A DNA stretch of 54,324 nt from a virus. The stretch is from positions 1 to 54,324 of the IMG/VR virus record IMGVR_UViG_3300037486_000437; one strand, 5' to 3'. Both the position numbers and the translations under genes were made by a program. This document shows positions 26,237-31,908 of the stretch, in pieces. The notes below the pieces were generated by a model. It saw only the letters and a list, made by a program, of their open reading frames with translations. It made no database searches and was not told the DNA's origin. Numbering within the stretch: the first letter of the stretch is position 1; each line of letters starts with the position of its first letter.

Positions 26237-26587
26237 CTATGCCTCGCCCTGCTCCGGCTGATTTTCGGAAGCCGCCGCCTGCGGCGCTGCGCTGATGCGA
26301 ATCGGCAGCGTCTCACGCCCCGCTACCCGCATCGGCAGCGCTTCCAGCGTGATCGTCTTGCCCCGACACTGGCTCACATCATCGCCAAACAGCGCCCGCA
26401 ATGCGCGCTGATTCGTGGGACTGAGCACCAGGCCCTTTTGCTTGCCGACGAAATACGCGACAGGTTTCTGCTCCACCTGTCCCTGGCCGTGCAGCTCCTC
26501 GACTACAATCTCCCGAATCACCACGATGACCTTCCGGCCGCCGAGGTGCTCGCCCTTCAGGTAGTGCTCAAAATCACTCCACTTCAT
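26237..26587 (-). CDS. Conserved phage replication-region protein
   Basis: A 116-residue protein: KWSDFEHYLKGEHLGGRKV, then EQKPVAYFVGKQKGLVLSPT and NQRALRALFGDDVSQCRGK, ending with ALPMRVAGRETLPIRI. This pattern (Pxxxf-x-K-x-LILNxTNxxxL) recurs in small proteins next to replication and recombination genes of many phages and looks like an OB- or beta-barrel fold. Its function is not established. Start ATG at 26587 overlaps the previous stop; its own stop abuts the initiator ATG. Confidence 0.6.
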   Translation of the reverse strand: MKWSDFEHYLKGEHLGGRKVIVVIREIVVEELHGQGQVEQKPVAYFVGKQKGLVLSPTNQRALRALFGDDVSQCRGKTITLEALPMRVAGRETLPIRISAAPQAAASENQPEQGEA

Positions 26588-27021
26588 CGCACCGCCTCCT
26601 CCGCCAGATCAAACTCGGCAAAGTCGAAACCCGCCTGGCACATCAGCAGCTCCTCGTCGAGCTCCTGCACGCCGCCCGCCAGCGCCTGCAGCAGGATGTC
26701 GAGCTGATCGCGCAGCGTCAGCACATCCACCTCGCACATGCGCCGATCGAGCGCACACGTCAGCGCCAGCTCCTCCGCCGCCTGCAACGCCGGCGCTGCC
26801 GCCACGGCCAGCGCCAACGCCCGCTTTTGCGCCGTCTTATTCGGGCCGAGGCCCTTCTCGCCGCCGGCCGCCTCGACCGCCCCCTGCTCGAGCAGCGCTC
26901 GCTGCGCCACCAACGCCCGCTCGGCCTTGACCGACGCCATGACCGCCCGCGCCAGATCCGCCCGCGCCTCCGCCAGGCTCGCCGCCACCCGCAACGCCGC
27001 CGTCATCAACTTCACCGTCAT
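26584..27021 (-). CDS. Helical early protein of unknown function
   Basis: A 145-residue, almost wholly helical protein with heptad character (AASLAEARADLARAVMASV), a GPNKTAQKRALALAV segment like the N-K-x-A-x-R motif of small phage proteins next to recombination genes, and an acidic end. ATGA overlaps at both ends. Probably a dimeric accessory protein; no enzyme motif is visible. Confidence 0.5.
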   Translation of the reverse strand: MTVKLMTAALRVAASLAEARADLARAVMASVKAERALVAQRALLEQGAVEAAGGEKGLGPNKTAQKRALALAVAAAPALQAAEELALTCALDRRMCEVDVLTLRDQLDILLQALAGGVQELDEELLMCQAGFDFAEFDLAEEAVR

Positions 27022-27347
27022 CGTGCTACCTCCATCCCGATCGTCAGCGTGTAGACCCCCGCCCACCGGCCCTTGTACCGCGTGGTACGCACCATAGACG
27101 GCGTGCAAAACAGCACCAGGTCATAATCGTCCATCCATGCCTTCAGCGCCCCTAGATCGCCGCCTGACACATGCGGCAGCGCCCCCGCATGGTCGGTGTA
27201 CACGATGCGGTCCAGCGGCGTCGGCTCGTAGTCGCGCAACGCCTGCAGCGGGTCATAACCCGGCCAGCGGAACTCGACCTGCGCCACCGGCTTTAGCCGG
27301 CGGATTTGTCTATTGACCCGTGGGGGATCCTGTGCTATAGTAGCCAT
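27018..27347 (-). CDS. Hypothetical early protein
   Basis: A 109-residue protein of alpha-beta type (PVAQVEFRWPGYDPLQALRD; DLGALKAWMDDYDLVLFCTP; WAGVYTLTIGMEV). The ATG at 27347 is preceded by AGGGAGAGAG. It overlaps the next gene by four bases. Its 5' end lies under a promoter-like sequence on the opposite strand. No family recognised. Confidence 0.5.
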   Translation of the reverse strand: MATIAQDPPRVNRQIRRLKPVAQVEFRWPGYDPLQALRDYEPTPLDRIVYTDHAGALPHVSGGDLGALKAWMDDYDLVLFCTPSMVRTTRYKGRWAGVYTLTIGMEVAR

Positions 27348-27421
27348 GTTGTGCTCTCTCCCTGACGCCCCACCCAGGGCGTCCACCCGAGGCCCACCCG
27401 CTGCAAACGAGTGGGCTTCTT
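27313..27421 (+). ncRNA. Candidate small RNA opposite the early operon
   Basis: On the plus strand TTGACC (27313-27318), a 17-base spacer and TATAGT (27336-27341) make a promoter-like pair. The RNA would begin near 27348 and run through two hairpins, GACGCCC/GGGCGTC and GCCCAC/GTGGGC, the second followed by TTCTTTC. That gives about 70 nt, antisense to the leader of the gene starting at 27347. The poor U-run and lack of expression data keep this tentative. Confidence 0.35.
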
Positions 27422-27622
27422 TCATGCCGGTGGGCCGGCAGTCCGTTTCCGTTGCCGACCTGTCCGCCGACAGGCCACCGCCGCGAGTAGCGGCGCCCAA
27501 TCCGCCGCCTCCAGCTCCGCCAGCTCAGCCGCCACCCGCTCCGGCCAGCGCCCCGGCCACATGCGCCGCGCCCGCCCCTCAACCAGATCCGCCAACACCC
27601 CGAGCTGCATCGTCGTCGCCAT
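27422..27622 (-). CDS. Small basic early protein
   Basis: A 66-residue protein (MATTMQLGVLADLVEGRARR; WPERVAAELAELEAADWAP) with a very basic end (CRRTGRQRKRTAGPP). Start at 27622 lies four bases after the previous stop. Helical, possibly nucleic-acid binding. No family recognised. Confidence 0.45.
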   Translation of the reverse strand: MATTMQLGVLADLVEGRARRMWPGRWPERVAAELAELEAADWAPLLAAVACRRTGRQRKRTAGPPA

Positions 27623-27626
27623 CGGC

Positions 27627-27851
27627 CTACCTCTGCGCGTCCGCGTCCAGCGGCTCCGCCGCATCCGCTGCGCCATACGCCACGCAGCCCTCGCCAGCCG
27701 GCACATACCACTGCTCCACCGGCGCCTGATACGCGCCGGGCACGCTCGCCGCGGCCGTCGCGAGTGCCTGCTGCCGCTTCAGCTCGCCCTCGAAGCGCGC
27801 CAGCGCCGCCCGCAGACTCTGCACCGCCGCCAACATCTCACTGACCTGCAT
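27627..27851 (-). CDS. Small coiled-coil early protein
   Basis: A 74-residue protein with an N-terminal coiled coil (VSEMLAAVQSLRAALARFEG) and a C-terminal segment VEQWYVPAGEGCVAYG. Start ATG at 27851 overlaps the previous gene by 14 bases, with GGAGG upstream. Function unknown. Confidence 0.45.
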   Translation of the reverse strand: MQVSEMLAAVQSLRAALARFEGELKRQQALATAAASVPGAYQAPVEQWYVPAGEGCVAYGAADAAEPLDADAQR

Positions 27852-28065
27852 CGCCGGCCTCCGCCTCCCGCACCAGCGCGTCCACCGTCCAGCCCTGCCG
27901 CGCCCACGGGTAGCGGCTCGCCTCGGTGCCATCAAACAGCAGCGCATCGCACGCATGTACCTCATACAGCCCCGGCCGCGCCACCTCGTGATAGCACTCG
28001 ACCGGCGGGAACGCGAGCCCCGTCGCAGACTGTTCGTCCGCCAGCCGTGAAAGAGTAGTCTTCAT
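27838..28065 (-). CDS. Small early protein
   Basis: A 75-residue protein (MKTTLSRLADEQSATGLAFP; ECYHEVARPGLYEVHACDALLF; YPWARQGWTVDALVREAEA). The start overlaps the stop of the large upstream gene (ATGA). The mix of Cys, His and aromatic residues suggests a compact fold, but no family is recognised. Confidence 0.5.
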   Translation of the reverse strand: MKTTLSRLADEQSATGLAFPPVECYHEVARPGLYEVHACDALLFDGTEASRYPWARQGWTVDALVREAEAGDAGQ

Positions 28066-29615
28066 ACCGCCTCCAACAACTGCACCAGTTTCTCGGCTGC
28101 ATGGAGCAGCTCCACCAGCGCTCCCGTAGCGCTCGGATCGTCCTCCGCCTCGTATTCCGGCAGGCTTGCCGCATACGTCAGCAACCCGTCCCGCAACTCC
28201 ACCGCGTCCGCCCGTGCGCGCCGCAGCACCCCCAGCAGCCGCGCGCTCTCGGCGATCTCCGCCCTGTTCGGCCCTGGGCGCAGCGTGCTGCCGCCACCCG
28301 GCACAATCGTCATGGCCTCGGCCACCTTCCCGGCCGCCACTTTGGCCGACACCCGCCCCGGCGCGCCCGTTTCCCCGTTCCCCCGTTCTGCATTCTGCAT
28401 TCTTTCTTCTGCGTTCGGCTCCTCCTCCCCCAGCAACACCCGCACCGCCGCGAGCAACTCCCGCTGCGTCTCCGTGCTCACCACGGCGCCGTCGCCGGCG
28501 AACTTGCGCAGCGAGGCCCACAACGGCGCCCCGCCGTTCTGGCGCCGATGCGCCACCGCGTACAGAACGGTACGCCTACCGTCGGCGTCGTCCGCCAGCT
28601 CCGCATTCTCCACCAGCGCCGCCAGCCACGCCTCCACCGTCGCCACCAGCCCGCTCCCGTCCCCTGACCCCTGACCCCCGCCTCCTGACCCCTGACCCCT
28701 GACCCCTGACCCCTGACTCCCGCTCGCCCGCGCCTTCTCCGCACACTCCGGGCCGTAGCCCTTCGCCACCGAATCCGGGTCATCCAGCACCCGGTTACAA
28801 ATCCTGCAGCGCGTCTCCCGCCCCGTCCCCTCCGCCCGGCCCCGCTCCGGCTCCGGTCGCTCGGCCGGCTCTGCCTCGTCCTCTACCTCCTGACCCCTGA
28901 CCCCTGACTCCTGCTCCCCGTCCCCTGCCTCCTGTCTCCTGACCCCTGACCCCTGCTCCGCTGCCACCACCGCACACGCCTTCTTCAGGTCCCCCAGCAG
29001 CCCGCGCAGGCCCATGCTCTTGGCGTACTCCCCCAGCAGCAGCAGCCGATCCCGCCCCACGTCGTTCTGCAGCGCGATCTGCGCCAGGATGTGCACCCGC
29101 ACACTCGCCCCGAACTGCCCCAGCCACGACCGCACCGCCCCCTGGAGCTGCGCCGGCGTGGCGAACGCGTTCGGGTCCGCCGGCGTGCCGCCGATCGGCT
29201 TGTGTTGCAGGATCACCGTCTTGGCCGTGCTCACGCCGATCTTCTCGCCGGCCGCCGCCCGCTCGAGCGCTTCCTGCCGCGCTTCGTCGGGCGTGCCAGG
29301 GGAGGCGAGGAGGTAGGCCGCCGTCGTTGCGATATCCAACTGCGCGACATGTTGCACACTTGAGAACACGGAGTGGAGTTCGATTACCTTGTAGACCGTG
29401 CGGCGTCCGAGTTGCTTGGCATCAATCCAGCCATCGAAGCCGCCTCGTTTGTTGTGCCGGAGCATATCTCGAATCTCGGCGAACTTGCCTCCGGCATCAA
29501 TCATGTTGACGAGGCCTTGGCGCATGAGACCTTGCGCTTCCGAAAAGCGTTGCTCGATGACGATTCGCTGCTCGCTATCGTCGTACTCAAATGGTTTGAG
29601 AATATCTGTAGCCAT
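28062..29615 (-). CDS. Multidomain early protein: DUF3102-like helical part and zinc-binding DUF6011-like part
   Basis: A 517-residue protein. Residues about 20-130 resemble DUF3102/KorB-like proteins (GLVNMIDAGGKFAEIRDMLR, then FDGWIDAKQLGRRTVYKVIE, with an HTH-like end). A Cys cluster CRICNRVLDDPDSVAKGYGPECA (about 265-290, split here as CRIC then GYGPEC) matches the small zinc-binding DUF6011. Two heptanucleotide arrays encode QESGVRGQ-type linkers around it. A C-terminal helical part follows. GAGGAGG precedes the ATG at 29615; a GTG at 29621 overlaps the Cro-like stop. Likely an early DNA-binding or regulatory protein. Confidence 0.6.
   Translation of the reverse strand: MATDILKPFEYDDSEQRIVIEQRFSEAQGLMRQGLVNMIDAGGKFAEIRDMLRHNKRGGFDGWIDAKQLGRRTVYKVIELHSVFSSVQHVAQLDIATTAAYLLASPGTPDEARQEALERAAAGEKIGVSTAKTVILQHKPIGGTPADPNAFATPAQLQGAVRSWLGQFGASVRVHILAQIALQNDVGRDRLLLLGEYAKSMGLRGLLGDLKKACAVVAAEQGSGVRRQEAGDGEQESGVRGQEVEDEAEPAERPEPERGRAEGTGRETRCRICNRVLDDPDSVAKGYGPECAEKARASGSQGSGVRGQGSGGGGQGSGDGSGLVATVEAWLAALVENAELADDADGRRTVLYAVAHRRQNGGAPLWASLRKFAGDGAVVSTETQRELLAAVRVLLGEEEPNAEERMQNAERGNGETGAPGRVSAKVAAGKVAEAMTIVPGGGSTLRPGPNRAEIAESARLLGVLRRARADAVELRDGLLTYAASLPEYEAEDDPSATGALVELLHAAEKLVQLLEAV
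28659..28721. repeat. Heptanucleotide repeat array
   Basis: Nine units of CTGACCC with CTGACTC and a degenerate start, read in frame as SGVRGQGSGGGGQGSG in the DUF6011-containing gene. Confidence 0.9.
28886..28957. repeat. Heptanucleotide repeat array
   Basis: About ten units (CTGACCC, CTGACTC, CTGCTCC, CTGCCTC, CTGTCTC) in the same gene, upstream of the zinc-binding part in the protein. Confidence 0.9.
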
Positions 29616-29617
29616 CG

Positions 29618-29851
29618 TCACGCCTCCTCGACCGCCTCGACAACCGCCGGCTGCTCACTCAGTTCGCCAAACACCGCTTGCGTCTCTTCCGGCCCGAAGG
29701 CCAGGAAGAAGGCTCCGATAAAATTCTCGTTGATCTCGCGCTTGCCACTGAGCATCAACGAGACCAGGGCCTGGCTAACATTCATCTGCCGCGCCAGCTC
29801 TACCTGACTCATCCGGTCGCGTTGCTCCATCCACTCTTGCAGCCGTTTCAT
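29618..29851 (-). CDS. Cro-like XRE helix-turn-helix regulator
   Basis: A 77-residue protein that is little more than an XRE domain: MSQVELARQMNVSQALVSLM, then LSGKREINENFIGAFFLAFG. It is the first gene of the early operon, starting at ATG 29851 with a strong AGGAGGAAGG site. It is divergent from the larger repressor, the arrangement of lambda-type Cro. It would bind the operators in the 114-base control region and turn down the repressor or early promoter. Confidence 0.85.
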   Translation of the reverse strand: MKRLQEWMEQRDRMSQVELARQMNVSQALVSLMLSGKREINENFIGAFFLAFGPEETQAVFGELSEQPAVVEAVEEA

Positions 29852-29884
29852 CCTTCCTCCTGTCAACCATTATCAACTGTATGG

Positions 29885-29913
29885 AGTATAGCATAACTCT
29901 TTACGATTGTCAA
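29885..29913 (-). promoter_or_regulatory. Early (pR-like) promoter
   Basis: Minus strand TTGACA (29913-29908), exactly 17 bases, TATACT (29890-29885) with an extended TGC just upstream. ATTGTCAAT at 29906-29914 is a near-palindrome over the -35 box, and TTTACGA occurs twice about two helical turns apart (29901 and 29923), both possible operators. It drives the Cro-like gene and the early operon. Confidence 0.8.
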
Positions 29914-29964
29914 TACGGAAATTTACGAATATAAAGAAATGTTCGCGCCAGTGTGGACAAGGCG

Positions 29965-29980
29965 TGATATAATCGAGGTC
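29965..29980 (+). promoter_or_regulatory. Repressor promoter with extended -10, leaderless transcript
   Basis: TGATATAAT (29965-29973) is a consensus extended -10 with no -35 at the proper distance. The GTG at 29981 begins seven bases after it, so the predicted RNA would start at or next to the start codon, as for lambda cI from pRM. Confidence 0.6.
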
Positions 29981-30565
29981 GTGAACGAAGGCGTGCGGAG
30001 AGACCGGCTTGAGGCACTGATGGCGGCGCGTGGCTATGGCCCGGGTGAACTGGCCTACCAGGCGGGCGTCAGCTATAACTACATCTACAAGATCCGGCTA
30101 GGGCAGGCGCCCCATATTTCAGCCGCCCAGGTCGCCAAGCTGGCCGCCGCGCTGCGCACCAGTCCCGGCTATCTCATGGGTTCGACCGACGATCCGGCGC
30201 CACAACCGGTGCCCTCGACGCAACTTGTCGTCAACGAAGATCGAGCAGATTACGCGCCCCTCACCCGCGAGGTCGCGCAACTGGCCGCACGCCTCAACCG
30301 CCTGCCGGCCGGCGCCCGCGCCAAGATCATCGCCGCCTTTGCGGCTGTGGTGGAGCTGACCGAAGGTCAACCCCTCGCCGTAGCTGAGGCGCTCAACGCA
30401 CCGGCGGGGGAGGATCAGGCCGCGACCGACGCGCGTCTGGCCGATCAGCGCCGGCGGCTCTTTCGTCTGTTGGATCAGTTGACGGACGAGGAAGTAGAGG
30501 AGTGGACCCGCCGCATTCAGGCCGCAGCCGCCGCAGAACAACGCGCAGCAGCTCAGACAGGATAG
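29981..30565 (+). CDS. XRE-family repressor (CI-like)
   Basis: A 194-residue protein from GTG 29981 (an ATG at 29939 would lie upstream of the predicted promoter). Residues about 8-65 are the DNA-binding domain (LMAARGYGPGELAYQAG, then VSYNYIYKIRLGQ and LAAALRTSPGYLMG). The C-terminal part is helical and acidic, with LPAGARAKIIAAFAAVVEL and a final coiled coil. There is no S24/LexA-type peptidase domain, so RecA-stimulated self-cleavage is not expected; induction must work differently. It would hold the early promoter shut in the lysogen. Confidence 0.85.
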   Translation: MNEGVRRDRLEALMAARGYGPGELAYQAGVSYNYIYKIRLGQAPHISAAQVAKLAAALRTSPGYLMGSTDDPAPQPVPSTQLVVNEDRADYAPLTREVAQLAARLNRLPAGARAKIIAAFAAVVELTEGQPLAVAEALNAPAGEDQAATDARLADQRRRLFRLLDQLTDEEVEEWTRRIQAAAAAEQRAAAQTG

Positions 30566-30641
30566 ACTCGCGCCGCGCCGCCGAGAGTTCCTCGAAAGCG
30601 TCGGCAGCGATCTCGTAGTCCAGCTTGCGTTTGGCGGTCAT
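30393..30641 (-). CDS. Small protein behind an SOS-like box; antirepressor candidate
   Basis: An 82-residue ORF. Residues 1-42 (MTAKRKLDYEIAADAFEELS; ARRESILSELLRVVLRRLRP) look like a real helical protein. The rest is Pro/Arg-rich and lies antisense to the repressor 3' end, so the natural product may be shorter. Support comes mainly from upstream: a TTGACG-17-TACAAT promoter with a GAAC-N4-GTTC box at its start site. LexA-controlled small antirepressors are known in other temperate phages; here that is inference. Confidence 0.45.
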   Translation of the reverse strand: MTAKRKLDYEIAADAFEELSAARRESILSELLRVVLRRLRPECGGSTPLLPRPSTDPTDERAAGADRPDARRSRPDPPPPVR

Positions 30642-30662
30642 GGCGGCTTCAGTGGGCGCAAT

Positions 30663-30706
30663 AGAACAACTGTTCGTATTGTACCAGTCGTTACAGCCAT
30701 CGTCAA
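30663..30706 (-). promoter_or_regulatory. Promoter with overlapping SOS-like (LexA) box
   Basis: Minus strand TTGACG (30706-30701), 17 bases, TACAAT (30683-30678). CGAACAGTTGTTCT (30676-30663) begins one base after the -10 and is close to the CGAAC-N4-GTTCG box used by LexA of Bacillus and many non-proteobacteria. A repressor bound there would block the start site. Confidence 0.6.
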
Positions 30707-30731
30707 TATCACGAGCTAGGAGCTTCGCATC

Positions 30732-31520
30732 GTGACCACCACCCCAACGCCTCCCGTGGCCGCGCCATCTGCCAGACCCGGCTTCCTGCGCCGCCTGCGT
30801 GCCTGGCGCATCCCCATCGGTAAGCGCGCCTTGCCCGGCGTGCTGGCGATCCTCATCGGCAGCCTGCTCTGCTGTTGCTGCTCATTCGCCGGCCTGCTCT
30901 GGATCCCGTTGCCGGCCACCGCCACGCCCACGCCCGTAGGGGCGCAGCACGCTGTGCCCCCTGCGTCGCCAACGCCAGTGCCATCGGCCACGCCGGCGCC
31001 ATCGGCCACGCCGGCGCCGACCGTCACGTTGCCCACGGCGATGCTGCCGCCCACGCCAGCGCCCACGGCCACTGTACGGCCTGTTACAGCCACACCAGCT
31101 CCGACAGCCACACCCACGGCCACGCCAGCGCCCACGGCGACGGTGCAACCTACCAGCACACTGCCGCCCACGGCAACGTTGCCGCCCACGGCCACCGTGC
31201 GGCCCACGGCCACCGCTACGCCCGGCCCCACAGCGCCGCCCGTCGTCAGCTACGTGCCGCTGGCGGGCCGCCTGTTTAACGGCGTCGTGATCTACTTCGG
31301 GCGGGGTGAGCAAAAGGCGCTGGGCTTCACGGCGCTCGGCGGCTCAGCGAAATGCGCCACCATGCCAAGCGGCAAGGGCGTGCTCGTGCGCTATCCCAAC
31401 GGCCGCGAGGAGTGGAAGGACCGTGACGCCCTGATCCTGGCCGATCTCTACTTCATCCGCGCCGACGATCCCAACCGGGATAGCTTCCTATGGTCGGGCA
31501 ATCTGCCGGGGTGTCCCTGA
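30732..31520 (+). CDS. Membrane-anchored protein with Pro/Thr stalk (lysogenic gene candidate)
   Basis: A 262-residue protein with a short cytoplasmic N-terminus, one membrane segment (VLAILIGSLLCCCCSFAGLL, about 37-56), a stalk of about 110 residues of PTAT/PTPA repeats, and a C-terminal domain of about 80 residues (GRLFNGVVIYFGRGEQKALG; GKGVLVRYPNGREEWKDRD). AGGAG lies nine bases ahead of the GTG. Such stalks are abundant in Chloroflexota surface proteins. It lies between repressor and integrase on the lysogenic strand, so expression from the prophage is likely; superinfection exclusion or surface change is a reasonable guess. Confidence 0.65.
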   Translation: MTTTPTPPVAAPSARPGFLRRLRAWRIPIGKRALPGVLAILIGSLLCCCCSFAGLLWIPLPATATPTPVGAQHAVPPASPTPVPSATPAPSATPAPTVTLPTAMLPPTPAPTATVRPVTATPAPTATPTATPAPTATVQPTSTLPPTATLPPTATVRPTATATPGPTAPPVVSYVPLAGRLFNGVVIYFGRGEQKALGFTALGGSAKCATMPSGKGVLVRYPNGREEWKDRDALILADLYFIRADDPNRDSFLWSGNLPGCP

Positions 31521-31535
31521 TTGCGCGCGCAATCA
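31518..31535. repeat. Perfect 18-bp palindrome at a stop codon
   Basis: TGATTGCG-CGCAATCA, perfectly self-complementary around CG, overlapping the TGA of the membrane protein gene. It could end transcription weakly (no U-run) or bind a dimeric protein. Confidence 0.6.
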
Positions 31536-31733
31536 GCGCCGCCACAGCAACGCCCGCTCGACATAAAAAGACAGCCCGCACCATGATCGGTGCAGGCTGT
31601 AGGTGAGCCGCCGGGAGTTCCTCCGCCGGATCCGTACTCGGTGAGCGGCATCCGGGCGCCGAAGGCCATCGACTGATGGTCCGGCTGGCTCAGGGCTGCG
31701 TCGGCGCTGACGCCGGTTTGTGGGTGGGTCCAT
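31533..31733 (-). CDS. Small Arg-rich ORF beside the integrase
   Basis: A 66-residue, very basic ORF (starts MDPPTNRRQRRRSPEPAG; ends GLSFYVERALLWRR). AAAGGAG lies six bases ahead of the ATG at 31733, and a TTGACG-17-TAGTAT promoter lies about 35 bases further up. The intrinsic terminator at 31565-31600 falls inside the ORF, which argues either for a short regulatory RNA or for a truncated message. Small basic proteins beside integrases can be excision factors, but nothing in the sequence proves that here. Confidence 0.3.
   Translation of the reverse strand: MDPPTNRRQRRRSPEPAGPSVDGLRRPDAAHRVRIRRRNSRRLTYSLHRSWCGLSFYVERALLWRR
31565..31600 (-). terminator. Intrinsic terminator, minus strand
   Basis: Minus strand ACAGCCTGCACC pairs with GGTGCGGGCTGT (one mismatch) around a GATCAT loop and is followed by CTTTTTAT. 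It would stop transcripts from the promoter at 31773-31801 and any leftward readthrough from the tail operon. Confidence 0.75.
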
Positions 31734-31772
31734 GCGCACTCCTTTCGTCTGGGCTACTCTGGACTAGCCCCT

Positions 31773-31801
31773 ATACTACTGCAAACGCACCGTTACGTCA
31801 A
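31773..31801 (-). promoter_or_regulatory. Promoter for a short leftward transcript
   Basis: Minus strand TTGACG (31801-31796), 17 bases, TAGTAT (31778-31773). With the terminator at 31565 it defines a transcript of about 200 nt opposite the integrase promoter region. Confidence 0.45.
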
Positions 31802-31826
31802 GTGATACGTGTTCACACTATAGACA

Positions 31827-31858
31827 TTATGTCGTTATGGGGTCTTGACTCGACATAA
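31827..31858. other. Candidate attP core or integrase operator
   Basis: TTATGTCG and CGACATAA are perfect inverted 8-mers separated by 16 bases, just upstream of the serine integrase. Serine integrases recognise inverted half-sites near their own gene. The arms are short for attP, so an operator is equally possible. Confidence 0.3.
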
Positions 31859-31908
31859 GGGAGCGGGCCGGCTGGGTACTGGCCCGCGCAGGGGAGAGAA
31901 CAACACAC

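Larger units (their letters stand above)
31601..31908. other. Integrase upstream region
   Basis: Apart from the small Arg-rich ORF and its promoter, this stretch ahead of the integrase has no gene. It is the expected home of attP and holds the inverted repeat at 31827-31858. CACTATAGACATTATG near 31816-31831 could supply a -10 for the integrase, but no good -35 matches. Confidence 0.4.
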
